DNA of 64,000 nt, taken from contig CALRPY020000001.1 in assembly GCA_943370145.1 (NCBI GenBank), forward strand, positions 186,001 through 250,000, in the 5' to 3' direction. The notes below the pieces were generated by a model that worked only from the letters and a program-made list of their open reading frames with translations, had not been told where the DNA came from and ran no database searches. Positions 1 through 7,462 of the stretch are shown piece after piece. The position numbers were made by a program, and so were the translations under genes. This DNA comes from Ga0077536 sp943370145. GTDB taxonomy: Bacteria; Pseudomonadota; Gammaproteobacteria; Ga0077536. Each line of letters starts with the position of its first letter. Positions within the stretch are counted from its first letter, which is position 1.

Positions 1-1212
1 CCCTTCATCGATCGCGAGGTTGCAATCAAGGTCGCGCATCGGGCCGGGGACCAGCCTCCCGAACAGGCACAGCGGCAGCGGCAGCTCTTTTTCAACGAGG
101 CCCAGACGGCGGGAATGCTGCGCCACCCGCACATCATCGCGATCTACGATGCGGGTAGCGAGGATGGCCTCTATTTCATCGTCATGGAGTACGTGCCCGA
201 CGGACATACCCTCGATGAACACACGAAGCCGGGTCAGCTACTGCCTCTCGCACAGGTCATCAACCTGCTTTACCAGTGCGCGCTCGCCCTCGATTACGCC
301 CATCGTCGCGGCGTGGTGCACAGGGACATCAAGCCGCGCAACATACTCGTCGGTGCGGCGATGGAGGCGAAAATCGCCGATTTCGGCGTGGCCGTCGCGG
401 GCAAGGACACGGCGCGCGACGTCGATGAATGGGTGGGGTCGCCGCTCTACATGTCGCCGGAGCAGATCCGGCTCGAGCCGCCCACCGGACAATCCGACCT
501 GTTCTCGCTGGGCGTGGTGGCCTATCAGCTGCTGACCGGCAGGCACCCCTTCGACGCCAGCAACCTCGAGGCAATCCACCATCGCATCCTCAATACGCGG
601 CCGCGGCCACTGGCGGAACTCCGCACGGATCTGCCGGACATCTGCCAACGGATCATCGACAAGGCACTCGCCAAGAATCTCCGGTACCGCTACCGGACGG
701 GCGCGGACCTCGCCGGGGATCTTTCGCTGGTCTACGAATTCCTGCGCGAGGAGCCGCTTGGGGCGTCCCAGCAGGAGAAGTTCTCGCGTATCAGCAGCCT
801 GCCCTTCTTCAAGGACTTTCCGGATGCGGAGCTGTGGGAATTGGTCCATGCCGGCGAGTGGCTGGTGATCGCCCCGGATTCCGCCATCGTCAACGAGGGT
901 GACGTCGACGCGGCGTTCTTCGTGGTCGTGGACGGCATTGTGCACGTGGAGAAAAACGGTCGTCGGCTGGTCAAGCTGGCGGCCGGTGAGTGCTTCGGGG
1001 GAGCGGGCGTGAGCGAGGGCCGGAAGCGCCCGTCTTCCATCCGGGCCGACACGGCAGCGACCGTTTTCCGGATCAGGAGCGCGATCATCGACCGGATGTC
1101 GGTCAACGCCCAGTTGCGTTTCCAGCGCTGCTTTATGCATGCGCTGATTGAACGCCTGGAAGTCGCGAACGGTTGGACCGTCGGCGTGGAGGCCGGCCCG
1201 GATGGCAGCTGA
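1..1212 (+). CDS. Serine/threonine protein kinase with C-terminal cyclic-nucleotide-binding-like domain (5' partial)
   Basis: The reading frame is open from base 1, so the start lies upstream of the window. The first visible residues include the N-lobe VAIKV lysine motif. The catalytic loop HRDIKPRN lies near residue 105 of the visible part, the DFG motif near 125 and an SPEQ (APE-like) motif near 150, so this is a Hanks-type kinase with its catalytic residues. After about residue 260 comes a cyclic-nucleotide-binding fold (LPFFKDFP to the end). Its phosphate-binding cassette is degenerate: FGG replaces the usual FGE, and the Arg region reads KRPSSIRA, so ligand binding is doubtful. The stop overlaps the start of the following pilus-type ATPase by 11 bases. 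That suggests translational coupling and a regulatory link, which is inference. Confidence 0.9.
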   Translation, partial: PFIDREVAIKVAHRAGDQPPEQAQRQRQLFFNEAQTAGMLRHPHIIAIYDAGSEDGLYFIVMEYVPDGHTLDEHTKPGQLLPLAQVINLLYQCALALDYAHRRGVVHRDIKPRNILVGAAMEAKIADFGVAVAGKDTARDVDEWVGSPLYMSPEQIRLEPPTGQSDLFSLGVVAYQLLTGRHPFDASNLEAIHHRILNTRPRPLAELRTDLPDICQRIIDKALAKNLRYRYRTGADLAGDLSLVYEFLREEPLGASQQEKFSRISSLPFFKDFPDAELWELVHAGEWLVIAPDSAIVNEGDVDAAFFVVVDGIVHVEKNGRRLVKLAAGECFGGAGVSEGRKRPSSIRADTAATVFRIRSAIIDRMSVNAQLRFQRCFMHALIERLEVANGWTVGVEAGPDGS

Positions 1213-3016
1213 CAAGCCTGCGAGTACCTCGCGTGGCAACGGCGCGCGGCACCCGGACGCGCGCCGCGTGGGTCTCAACGACGTACTCGCGATGTTGCGC
1301 GCTGCCGGCGTTCTCGACGGCAACGCCCTGCGCCGGGTCCGTGGCGCGCTGGGTGATGACGACTCGAGGCATCCGTTCGTGCAACTTGCCGCGCAAGGCG
1401 TGCACAGCGCGACGAGCCCCAGCTATCCGCTGACCCTCGAAACGATTACGCGACTCGTGGCCGAGTCGGCAAAACTGCCGTACTACCGCATCGACCCGTT
1501 GAAGATCGACGTCGCGGCGATCACCGGCCTCGTGTCCCAGGCTTACGCGACCCGCTGGCAGTTCCTGCCGGTGGCGGTCTCCGATACAGAGGTGACGATA
1601 GCCAGCGCGGAACCGTTCGCCGCCGAATGGGAGCGTGAAATCGCGCCGGTCATCAAGCGACGCATCGTGCGCGTGCTGGCCAACCCGGTCGATATCGAAC
1701 GCTACCTGCGCGAGTTCTACGGCGTGAGCCGTTCCATCACGAAGGCGGCCAGCAGCAAGGCTGCCGAGCGCCCGCATGGTGCGGACAACCTGGAGGCCAT
1801 GACGCAGCTCGGCGAAGCAGGCGAGCCCGACGCCAATGACCGGCACATCGTCCACCTGGTCGACTGGCTGCTCCAGTATGCGTTCGAACAGCGTGCGAGT
1901 GACATCCACATCGAGCCGCGGCGCCTGCAGAGCAACATCCGCTTTCGCATTGATGGGGTACTGCACCTTGTCAACCAGATGAGCACGCCGGTGGTTGCGG
2001 CCATCATCAGCCGCGTCAAGACCCTCGGCAGGATGGACGTCGCCGACAAACGCCGGCCACAGGACGGCCGGATGAAGACCAAGACGCCGCTGGGCAAGGA
2101 AGTGGAACTGCGCCTGTCGACGATGCCCACGACATTCGGCGAGAAGCTCGTGATGCGCATTTTCGATCCCGAGAGGCTCGAACAACCGTTTGCAGCGCTC
2201 GGCTTCAGCGATGACGACATCGCGCGCTGGGACCAGATGGTGAAGAACACCTACGGTGTCATCCTCGTCACCGGGCCAACGGGTTCCGGCAAGACAACCA
2301 CGCTTTACTCCGGCCTCCGCCAACTGGCGCGGCCGGAGCTGAATGTCTGCACGATCGAAGACCCGATCGAAATGGTCGAGCCCGCCTTCAACCAGATGCA
2401 GGTGCACCCGGCGATCGATCTGGATTTTGCCAGCGGCGTGCGCACGCTGCTGCGCCAGGATCCCGACGTCATCATGGTGGGCGAGATTCGCGACCGTTCG
2501 ACCGCCGAGGTCGCGATCCAGGCCGCCCTGACGGGCCATCTGGTGCTGTCGACCCTGCATACCAACGACGCGCCCTCCGCGATCACGCGGCTGATGGACC
2601 TGGGCGTCGAGCCGTACCTGATCGGTGCCACCCTGCTCGGGGTCGTCGCCCAGCGCCTCGTGCGCACGCTGTGCCCGCACTGCAAAACGCCGCTTGCGAT
2701 CGACGCCTCGGCATGGGCCGCGCTTGTCGGCAGCGCCGACGTCCGCGCGCCGGAGCGCGCGTTCGCCGGCCACGGGTGCGACGAATGTCGGCACACGGGC
2801 TTTCGCGGCCGGGAGGGCATCTACGAGATCCTGACCGTCGATGAGCAGTTGAACTCGATGATCAAGCCAGGCTGCAACGCAGCGGTCCTGCGCGAAGTCG
2901 CGTTGGCGAATGGCATGCGTCCATTGCGCCTGGCTGGCGCGCTCAAGGTGGCGGCAGGCCGGACCACGCTTGCCGAGGTCATGGGCGTCGTGCCGCCCGT
3001 CGGCGCGAGCGGCTGA
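1202..3016 (+). CDS. PilB/GspE-family type II secretion / type IV pilus assembly ATPase
   Basis: A 604-residue AAA+ secretion ATPase. The N-terminal part (about residues 20-170) resembles the MshEN/GspE N domain. The core has Walker A GPTGSGKTT, an Asp box (CTIEDPIEM), Walker B (DVIMVGEIRD) and a His box (STLHTND). A CPHC...CDEC pair forms the family's zinc finger. Such enzymes power assembly of pilin-like fibres at the inner membrane. The ATG at 1202 lies inside the kinase's last codons. An upstream in-frame ATG at 1148 is possible but would deepen the overlap and add non-conserved sequence. No other pilus or secretion genes are in the window, so whether it serves pili or type II secretion cannot be told. 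Confidence 0.9.
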   Translation: MAADKPASTSRGNGARHPDARRVGLNDVLAMLRAAGVLDGNALRRVRGALGDDDSRHPFVQLAAQGVHSATSPSYPLTLETITRLVAESAKLPYYRIDPLKIDVAAITGLVSQAYATRWQFLPVAVSDTEVTIASAEPFAAEWEREIAPVIKRRIVRVLANPVDIERYLREFYGVSRSITKAASSKAAERPHGADNLEAMTQLGEAGEPDANDRHIVHLVDWLLQYAFEQRASDIHIEPRRLQSNIRFRIDGVLHLVNQMSTPVVAAIISRVKTLGRMDVADKRRPQDGRMKTKTPLGKEVELRLSTMPTTFGEKLVMRIFDPERLEQPFAALGFSDDDIARWDQMVKNTYGVILVTGPTGSGKTTTLYSGLRQLARPELNVCTIEDPIEMVEPAFNQMQVHPAIDLDFASGVRTLLRQDPDVIMVGEIRDRSTAEVAIQAALTGHLVLSTLHTNDAPSAITRLMDLGVEPYLIGATLLGVVAQRLVRTLCPHCKTPLAIDASAWAALVGSADVRAPERAFAGHGCDECRHTGFRGREGIYEILTVDEQLNSMIKPGCNAAVLREVALANGMRPLRLAGALKVAAGRTTLAEVMGVVPPVGASG

Positions 3017-3039
3017 AACGCGCGCCTCGCGGGTGTTCT

Positions 3040-3933
3040 TCAGCCGCGCGGATGATGCTCGGCGTGCAGGGCCTTGAGCCGCTCGCGGGCGAGATGCGTG
3101 TAAATCTGGGTCGTGGAGATGTCAGCATGCCCGAGCAGCATCTGCACGACGCGCAGGTCCGCGCCATGATTCAGCAGGTGGGTCGCGAATGCATGGCGCA
3201 GCGTATGTGGTGACAGCTCGCCCACGATTCCCGCACGAGCCCCGTGTTTCTTGATGATCTGCCAGAACGACTGCCGGGTCATCGCCGCGCCGCGCGCGGT
3301 CGGAAACACGGCGTCGGTCAGCTGCCCTTTCAGGATGTCGGGGCGACCGCTCGTGAAGTAGCGCGTCAGCCATTCCAGCGCCACCTCACCGACGGGCACC
3401 AGGCGCTCCTTGTTTCCCTTGCCGACGATGCGGACGACCCCCTGGGCGAGATTGATGTCCGCAAGCCGGATCTGCACCAGCTCGGACACGCGCAGCCCGG
3501 TCGCGTAGAGCAGTTCCAGCATCGTGCGGTCCCGCAGGCCCAGCGGCGTGCCGATATCGGGCGCGCCCAGCAGCGACTCGACATCGGCTTCACTCAGGCT
3601 GTGCGGCAACCGGCGGCCTATGCGTGGACCTTCAACGAGCGAGCTGGGGTCGGCAAGGATGAGCCGCTCACGAAGCAGGAATCGGAACAAGCGCCGCAAT
3701 GCCGACAAGCGCCGCGCGGTGGTGCGACTCGAAGCCTGAGCGCTCCGGCCCAGATAGGCATACAGGTCGGCGGCGCCGGTTGCGCGCAGGTCGGTGGCGT
3801 TTTCTCCGAGGTAACGCATGAAGTGTTCGACGTCCGCGCGATAGGCGGCCACGGTGTTGTCGCTCAGACCGAACTCGACCCACAGGTGGTCGACGAAACG
3901 CTCGATCAGCGCGCTGTCATCATCTGCGTTCAT
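3040..3933 (-). CDS. xerD: Site-specific tyrosine recombinase XerD
   Basis: A 297-residue tyrosine recombinase of the usual XerD length. With XerC it resolves chromosome dimers at dif near the septum. The N-terminal SAM-like core-binding domain covers about residues 5-90. The catalytic set is complete: Arg148 (ATGLRVSEL), Lys172 (GKGNKER), His243 and Arg246 (SPHTLRHAF), His269 (LLGHADIS) and nucleophile Tyr278 (TTQIYTH). No integrase-type context or attachment site is visible, which favours the housekeeping enzyme. It is convergent with the upstream ATPase, with 23 bases between the stops. XerC is the main alternative; the motif style fits XerD better. Confidence 0.9.
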   Translation of the reverse strand: MNADDDSALIERFVDHLWVEFGLSDNTVAAYRADVEHFMRYLGENATDLRATGAADLYAYLGRSAQASSRTTARRLSALRRLFRFLLRERLILADPSSLVEGPRIGRRLPHSLSEADVESLLGAPDIGTPLGLRDRTMLELLYATGLRVSELVQIRLADINLAQGVVRIVGKGNKERLVPVGEVALEWLTRYFTSGRPDILKGQLTDAVFPTARGAAMTRQSFWQIIKKHGARAGIVGELSPHTLRHAFATHLLNHGADLRVVQMLLGHADISTTQIYTHLARERLKALHAEHHPRG

Positions 3934-4131
3934 TGCGCCGCCAGCGAGCAGTCGGCTCGACTGCCGGGAAAACGGTCTTGCACGCGCCAGCCATATTGTC
4001 GCGCCGCGTCGCGCCCAGTAACGTTTGCAATCACGAACACTGGCTCCACACCTTCACCGCGTGGCCCTGGTATTGCCACCCCGCACATTCCCCACTATTC
4101 GCGGTGTCCAGCGCAACCGCGGGAGATAACG

Positions 4132-4389
4132 ATGACACAGCCGAAACTCGCCCTCTACAACTCCGATGCCTGCTGGTTCTGCGCGAGGGTGCGCCAGACC
4201 ATCCAGCAACTCGGGCTTGATATCGAAATCCGTGATGCAGTGGGTAACAACGCCCATCGCGAGGCCTTGCTCGCCGGGGGAGGCAAGACCCAGGTGCCGT
4301 GCCTGCGCATCGAGGACGAACAGGGTCGCGTACGTTGGATGTACGAATCAGCGGATATCTGCAGGTATCTGGAGGAGTCGCACGCTTGA
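4132..4389 (+). CDS. Glutaredoxin/GST N-terminal-domain protein
   Basis: An 85-residue single-domain thioredoxin-fold protein. CWFC near residues 14-17 matches the CxxC dithiol site of glutaredoxins. A cis-Pro motif (TQVPCL) is near residues 53-58, and a YESADICRYL segment resembles the glutathione-binding ESxxI motif of GST N-domains. It probably carries out glutathione-dependent thiol-disulfide exchange in the cytoplasm. The ATG at 4132 is chosen because GGGAGA lies about 8 bases upstream and the domain begins there; a much longer frame extends upstream but is not conserved in style. It faces rplS convergently across a GC hairpin. Confidence 0.8.
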   Translation: MTQPKLALYNSDACWFCARVRQTIQQLGLDIEIRDAVGNNAHREALLAGGGKTQVPCLRIEDEQGRVRWMYESADICRYLEESHA

Positions 4390-4400
4390 AGCGTGCCACT

Positions 4401-4422
4401 GCGCCGACCGGGCGGTCGGCGC
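4401..4422. terminator. Intergenic GC hairpin between convergent genes
   Basis: A 9-base perfect inverted repeat (GCGCCGACC / GGTCGGCGC) with a 4-base loop lies between the glutaredoxin-like gene and the end of rplS. There is no T-tract on either strand, so it may be a weak or Rho-assisted bidirectional terminator or an mRNA 3'-end stabiliser. Confidence 0.4.
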
Positions 4423-4445
4423 GGCAGGCGGGCCGAGGCGGGCGC

Positions 4446-4805
4446 TCAGCTGGTCTTGGCGGCAATCTTTTCGCGGATACGCGCCGCCTTGCCCTTGCGA
4501 TCGCGCATGTAGTAGAGCTTGGCGCGGCGCACTGCGCCCTTGCGCTTGACACTGATTTCGGCAATCAGGGGGCTGTAGGTCGGGAACACGCGCTCCACGC
4601 CTTCGCCATGCGAAATCTTGCGGATGGTGAACGATGAGTTGGCACCGCGGGTACGTTTGGCGATGCAGACGCCCTCGAAGGCCTGCAAGCGCTCACGGGT
4701 CCCCTCCTTCACCCGCACCTGGACGACCACGGTGTCGCCCGGGGCGAACTCCGGAATCGTGCGTTGCATCAGTTCGCTTTCGAGTTGTCGGATGATATCA
4801 GTCAT
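4446..4805 (-). CDS. rplS: 50S ribosomal protein L19
   Basis: A 119-residue protein with the typical bL19 sequence, including the basic C-terminal part (VKRKGAVRRAKLYYMRDRKGK). L19 sits at the 30S/50S interface. The start used here (MTDIIRQLESE) has GGAG about 8 bases upstream. An open frame extends 28 codons further but is not part of L19. It is the last gene of rpsP-rimM-trmD-rplS, the order found in E. coli. Confidence 0.97.
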   Translation of the reverse strand: MTDIIRQLESELMQRTIPEFAPGDTVVVQVRVKEGTRERLQAFEGVCIAKRTRGANSSFTIRKISHGEGVERVFPTYSPLIAEISVKRKGAVRRAKLYYMRDRKGKAARIREKIAAKTS

Positions 4806-4833
4806 GGGAGAAGGCTCCAGCTCGGGGTATCGT

Positions 4834-5622
4834 TCAGTTCGAGCCGTCGATTTTAGCCTGAGAATCAGGCTCATGGGAATTGTTTTCATGGTCCGCCCGG
4901 TACGCGTCCAATAACGCGACGTCAGCCGGCGACAAATCGACCTGCCTCAACAGGTCTGGCCGACGCCGCCAGGTGCGCCCAAGGGCCTCTTGACGACGCC
5001 AGCGCGCAATTGCGGCGTGATTCCCGCTCAGCAGCACGGGCGGCACGGCCATGCCGTCAATGACCTCCGGCCGCGTGAAGTGCGGATGATCCAGCAGGCC
5101 ATTGGCGAATGAATCCTCGGCTGCGGAACGCTCGTCGCCCAGTGCGCCTTCCAGCCGCCGGGTCAATGCATCGATGATCGCCATGGCTGGTATCTCGCCG
5201 CCCGTGAGCACGAAATCGCCGAGGGACCACTCCGCATCCACATCGGCAGCGATCACGCGCTCGTCGATGCCCTCGTAGCGGCCACACAGCAGCACCAGGT
5301 GGCCGTGGCAGGCCAGGCGCGGCAGGCTGGCCTCGGTGAGTCGCGTGCCCTGGGGGCTCAGGTAGACGACGTGCGAGGGCCCCTCGTGCAAGGCCCGCGC
5401 CGCGGCGATGGCCCTGCGCAACGGACGCGCCATCATCACCATCCCCGGACCACCGCCGTAGGGCGCGTCGTCCACTGTCCCACGGCTGTCGTCAGCATGA
5501 TCGCGCGGGTTGATCCATCGGATGTCGATGAGGCCGGCATCCTGCGCCCGCCGCACGATGCCGGTGTCCCGGAAGCTCTGCAGCAGCTGCGGGAACAGGG
5601 TGATGCACGTGAAGCGCTGCAC
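4834..5622 (-). CDS. trmD: tRNA (guanine(37)-N1)-methyltransferase TrmD
   Basis: A 262-residue SPOUT-class methyltransferase that methylates G37 next to the anticodon and prevents +1 frameshifting. Visible signatures are the ITLFP start, DDAPYGGGPGMVM, LCGRYEGIDERV and SLGDFVLTGGEIPAM, the last two forming the knot that binds AdoMet. The start codon is GTG, two bases after the rimM stop; no internal ATG would preserve the conserved N-terminus. It is the third gene of the rpsP operon. Confidence 0.96.
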   Translation of the reverse strand: MQRFTCITLFPQLLQSFRDTGIVRRAQDAGLIDIRWINPRDHADDSRGTVDDAPYGGGPGMVMMARPLRRAIAAARALHEGPSHVVYLSPQGTRLTEASLPRLACHGHLVLLCGRYEGIDERVIAADVDAEWSLGDFVLTGGEIPAMAIIDALTRRLEGALGDERSAAEDSFANGLLDHPHFTRPEVIDGMAVPPVLLSGNHAAIARWRRQEALGRTWRRRPDLLRQVDLSPADVALLDAYRADHENNSHEPDSQAKIDGSN

Positions 5623-5624
5623 CC

Positions 5625-6182
5625 TCAGTCGTCCGGATGCCAGTCGACGGTGATTCTTCGGGCCTCGGGGTCGACGTCGGTGACATACAGCCCGACCACG
5701 AATGGAATGAGGCGCTCCCGGTCCCCACGCACGCGGAGTACGTCGTTAGAGCCGGTTTCCGCCAGACCGTGGACGACGCCCAGCGGGAAACCCGCGGTCG
5801 TGACGACGTTCATGCCGATCAGGTCGCGCCAGTAATACGTGCCAGGCGGGGGCGGCTCGAGTTCACCCGCCCCCACTGCGATGCGCTTGCCGACCAGGCG
5901 CTCCGCTGATTCCCTGTCGTCCACACCGCGCAGCTTGGCCAGCAGGACGTTGCCCTGCACGCGGCAATCGGCCAACTGGAGCACCTGCCACTCCCCCTTC
6001 AGGCCGATGTGCCAGACGGGGTAATCGAAGATGGCGTCGCGGGGCCGGGTGTCGGAGACGACCTTGAGCCAGCCGCGTGTACCGAACACGGCGTTGACGG
6101 CGCCCAGCGTCACCCAGTCGGGTTTGCAGGCAGCAGTCGTCTGCTCGCCTGCGTCGGGCACGGGGAGCTTGGGTTCTGTCAT
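5625..6182 (-). CDS. rimM: Ribosome maturation factor RimM
   Basis: A 185-residue protein that assists assembly of the 30S head by binding S19. The N-terminal barrel starts at about residue 22 (WVTLGAVNAVFGTRGWLKV), and the PRC-barrel half contains YYWRDLIGMNV and ends with VDWHPDD. The first 20 residues are a low-complexity leader not typical of the family. The ATG at 6182 is the only good start in frame. It lies between rpsP and trmD as in E. coli. Confidence 0.95.
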   Translation of the reverse strand: MTEPKLPVPDAGEQTTAACKPDWVTLGAVNAVFGTRGWLKVVSDTRPRDAIFDYPVWHIGLKGEWQVLQLADCRVQGNVLLAKLRGVDDRESAERLVGKRIAVGAGELEPPPPGTYYWRDLIGMNVVTTAGFPLGVVHGLAETGSNDVLRVRGDRERLIPFVVGLYVTDVDPEARRITVDWHPDD

Positions 6183-6232
6183 GTCAGGAGAAGGCCGCAG
6201 AAGCGGGCCTTCTTGGCACGCTCCGCGGAGCG

Positions 6233-6484
6233 TCAGGCCGCCGCGGCGGGGAACTGCTTCATCAGGCTGGCGACGCGGTCGGACGGTTTCGCGCCCACGC
6301 CCAGCCAGTATTCGAAGCGTGCACGGTCCACACGGAACGGCTCTTCCGTCGCAACAGCAATGGGGTTGAAGAAACCAACCCGCTCGATGAATCGACCATC
6401 GCGCTGACTGCGGCTGTCAGTCACGACAATGTGATAGAAGGGACGAGCTTTGGCGCCTGTGCGGGAGAGCCTGATAGTGACCAT
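6233..6484 (-). CDS. rpsP: 30S ribosomal protein S16
   Basis: An 83-residue bS16 of normal length. It begins MVTIRLSRTGAKARPFYHIVV and keeps the ERVGFFNP and DRARFEYWLGVGAKPSD signatures. It is the promoter-proximal gene of rpsP-rimM-trmD-rplS, with AAAGG about ten bases before the ATG. A predicted promoter lies about 60 bases upstream. Confidence 0.97.
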   Translation of the reverse strand: MVTIRLSRTGAKARPFYHIVVTDSRSQRDGRFIERVGFFNPIAVATEEPFRVDRARFEYWLGVGAKPSDRVASLMKQFPAAAA

Positions 6485-6544
6485 TCAATATTTACCTTTG
6501 CGAAAACTAAACTGGGACCCGGCCGGTCCGGTCGAGAGGGGCGC

Positions 6545-6574
6545 ATTCTAAACGCATATAGCGCCTGATTTGAA
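6545..6574 (-). promoter_or_regulatory. Predicted sigma-70 promoter of the rpsP operon
   Basis: On the minus strand, TTCAAA (6569-6574) and TAGAAT (6545-6550) are separated by 18 bases. TAGAAT is followed by GCGCCCC, a GC-rich discriminator like those of stringently controlled ribosomal promoters. The same TAGAATGCGC string occurs in the predicted rpsO promoter. It was found by eye. Confidence 0.45.
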
Positions 6575-6605
6575 GCTATCCAACGGATTCTCCGCAAAAA
6601 GCCAG

Positions 6606-7238
6606 ATGAACACCCCATCCGACGCCGTGGTCGCCGCCACCAAACACCAACTTCGCGAATCCATGAAGCTGTCGAAGTCGGCGCGCACGCCGGCCGAGGC
6701 AGCACGGTCCCAGCGCTGGCTGGACGAGATTCTGGCCCAGCTGCTCCGGCACCTTAAGCCGCGGGTTGTCTTCGCATACCTGGCGAAAGCGGATGAGGCC
6801 GGGACCCGCACGGTGATCGACCAACTGCTCGCGGCCAACGTCACCCTCGTGGTCCCCAGCCTGGTCGACCGCACCCACATGGTCGCAACCCGCTTCCCCG
6901 GCTGGGATGCCCTGCGACCGGGAGCGCTCGGCATCCTGACGCCGCCGTCGAAGGAGGCCTGCACGGATACCGTCGATCTCGTGCTCGTACCCGGCCTGGC
7001 CTTCTCCACTCGTGGCGCCCGCCTCGGCTATGGCGCGGGCTATTACGACCGCTGGCTTGCGGGCCATCCAGCGGCGACACGCGTCGGTCTGGGCTTCGAA
7101 TTCCAGCTGTCCGGGCAGGTACCGCTCGCACCGCACGATGAACCCCTCGACTATCTGGTGACCGAACGGCGGCTCATCGTCTGCGGGCCACGAAATTCGA
7201 TTCGATTGAAAGACTCTCCCCTAACACACTGTAATTAG
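6606..7238 (+). CDS. 5-formyltetrahydrofolate cyclo-ligase
   Basis: A 210-residue protein that converts 5-formyl-THF to 5,10-methenyl-THF using ATP. The family signature FSTRGARLGYGAGYYDRWLA near the C-terminal third is clear, and the N-terminal LRESMK helix is basic as usual. The frame is open from a TTG at 6570, but the ATG at 6606 is preferred because the earlier codons overlap the divergent rpsP promoter. In many gammaproteobacteria this gene follows 6S RNA; the 85-base space upstream is too short to hold one. Confidence 0.9.
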   Translation: MNTPSDAVVAATKHQLRESMKLSKSARTPAEAARSQRWLDEILAQLLRHLKPRVVFAYLAKADEAGTRTVIDQLLAANVTLVVPSLVDRTHMVATRFPGWDALRPGALGILTPPSKEACTDTVDLVLVPGLAFSTRGARLGYGAGYYDRWLAGHPAATRVGLGFEFQLSGQVPLAPHDEPLDYLVTERRLIVCGPRNSIRLKDSPLTHCN

Positions 7239-7396
7239 TATTTTTTTATATCCCACTTAAAGTGATTTCCAGCTTCCGAGCCGTGCACTGGTGTCCTGCC
7301 GCGAGGACTGCGGCCCACGCTTTCCGCCAGCGTCTCGATGGGGGCGCCCGTCTCATCCGAACCTGCTGCCCCACGGGAACGGACGCCTGAAATGAA

Positions 7397-7421
7397 AACG
7401 GGGCAGTCAAGCTGCCCCGTT
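7397..7421 (-). terminator. Rho-independent terminator of the rpsO-pnp end
   Basis: A perfect 10-base stem (AACGGGGCAG / CTGCCCCGTT) with a 5-base loop is followed on the minus strand by TTTTCATTT. It lies about 40 bases beyond the pnp stop and would close the long nusA-infB-pnp operon. Confidence 0.8.
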
Positions 7422-7462
7422 AGTCACCGATCGAGGTCAAGCCCCGAATAGCGCGCCTCGCG

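Noticed and set aside
1133..2794. Long minus-strand frame opposite the PilB-like ATPase
   Set aside because: The plus strand has all Walker motifs; the minus frame is Arg/His/Asp-rich without any domain.
3040..3933. Phage or integron integrase
   Set aside because: No attachment site, tRNA target or mobile gene is near, and the sequence has the housekeeping XerD length and motifs.
6485..6605. Possible 6S RNA upstream of the 5-formyl-THF cyclo-ligase
   Set aside because: Only about 120 bases separate rpsP from the start used here, and a promoter occupies them; 6S RNA needs about 180 bases.
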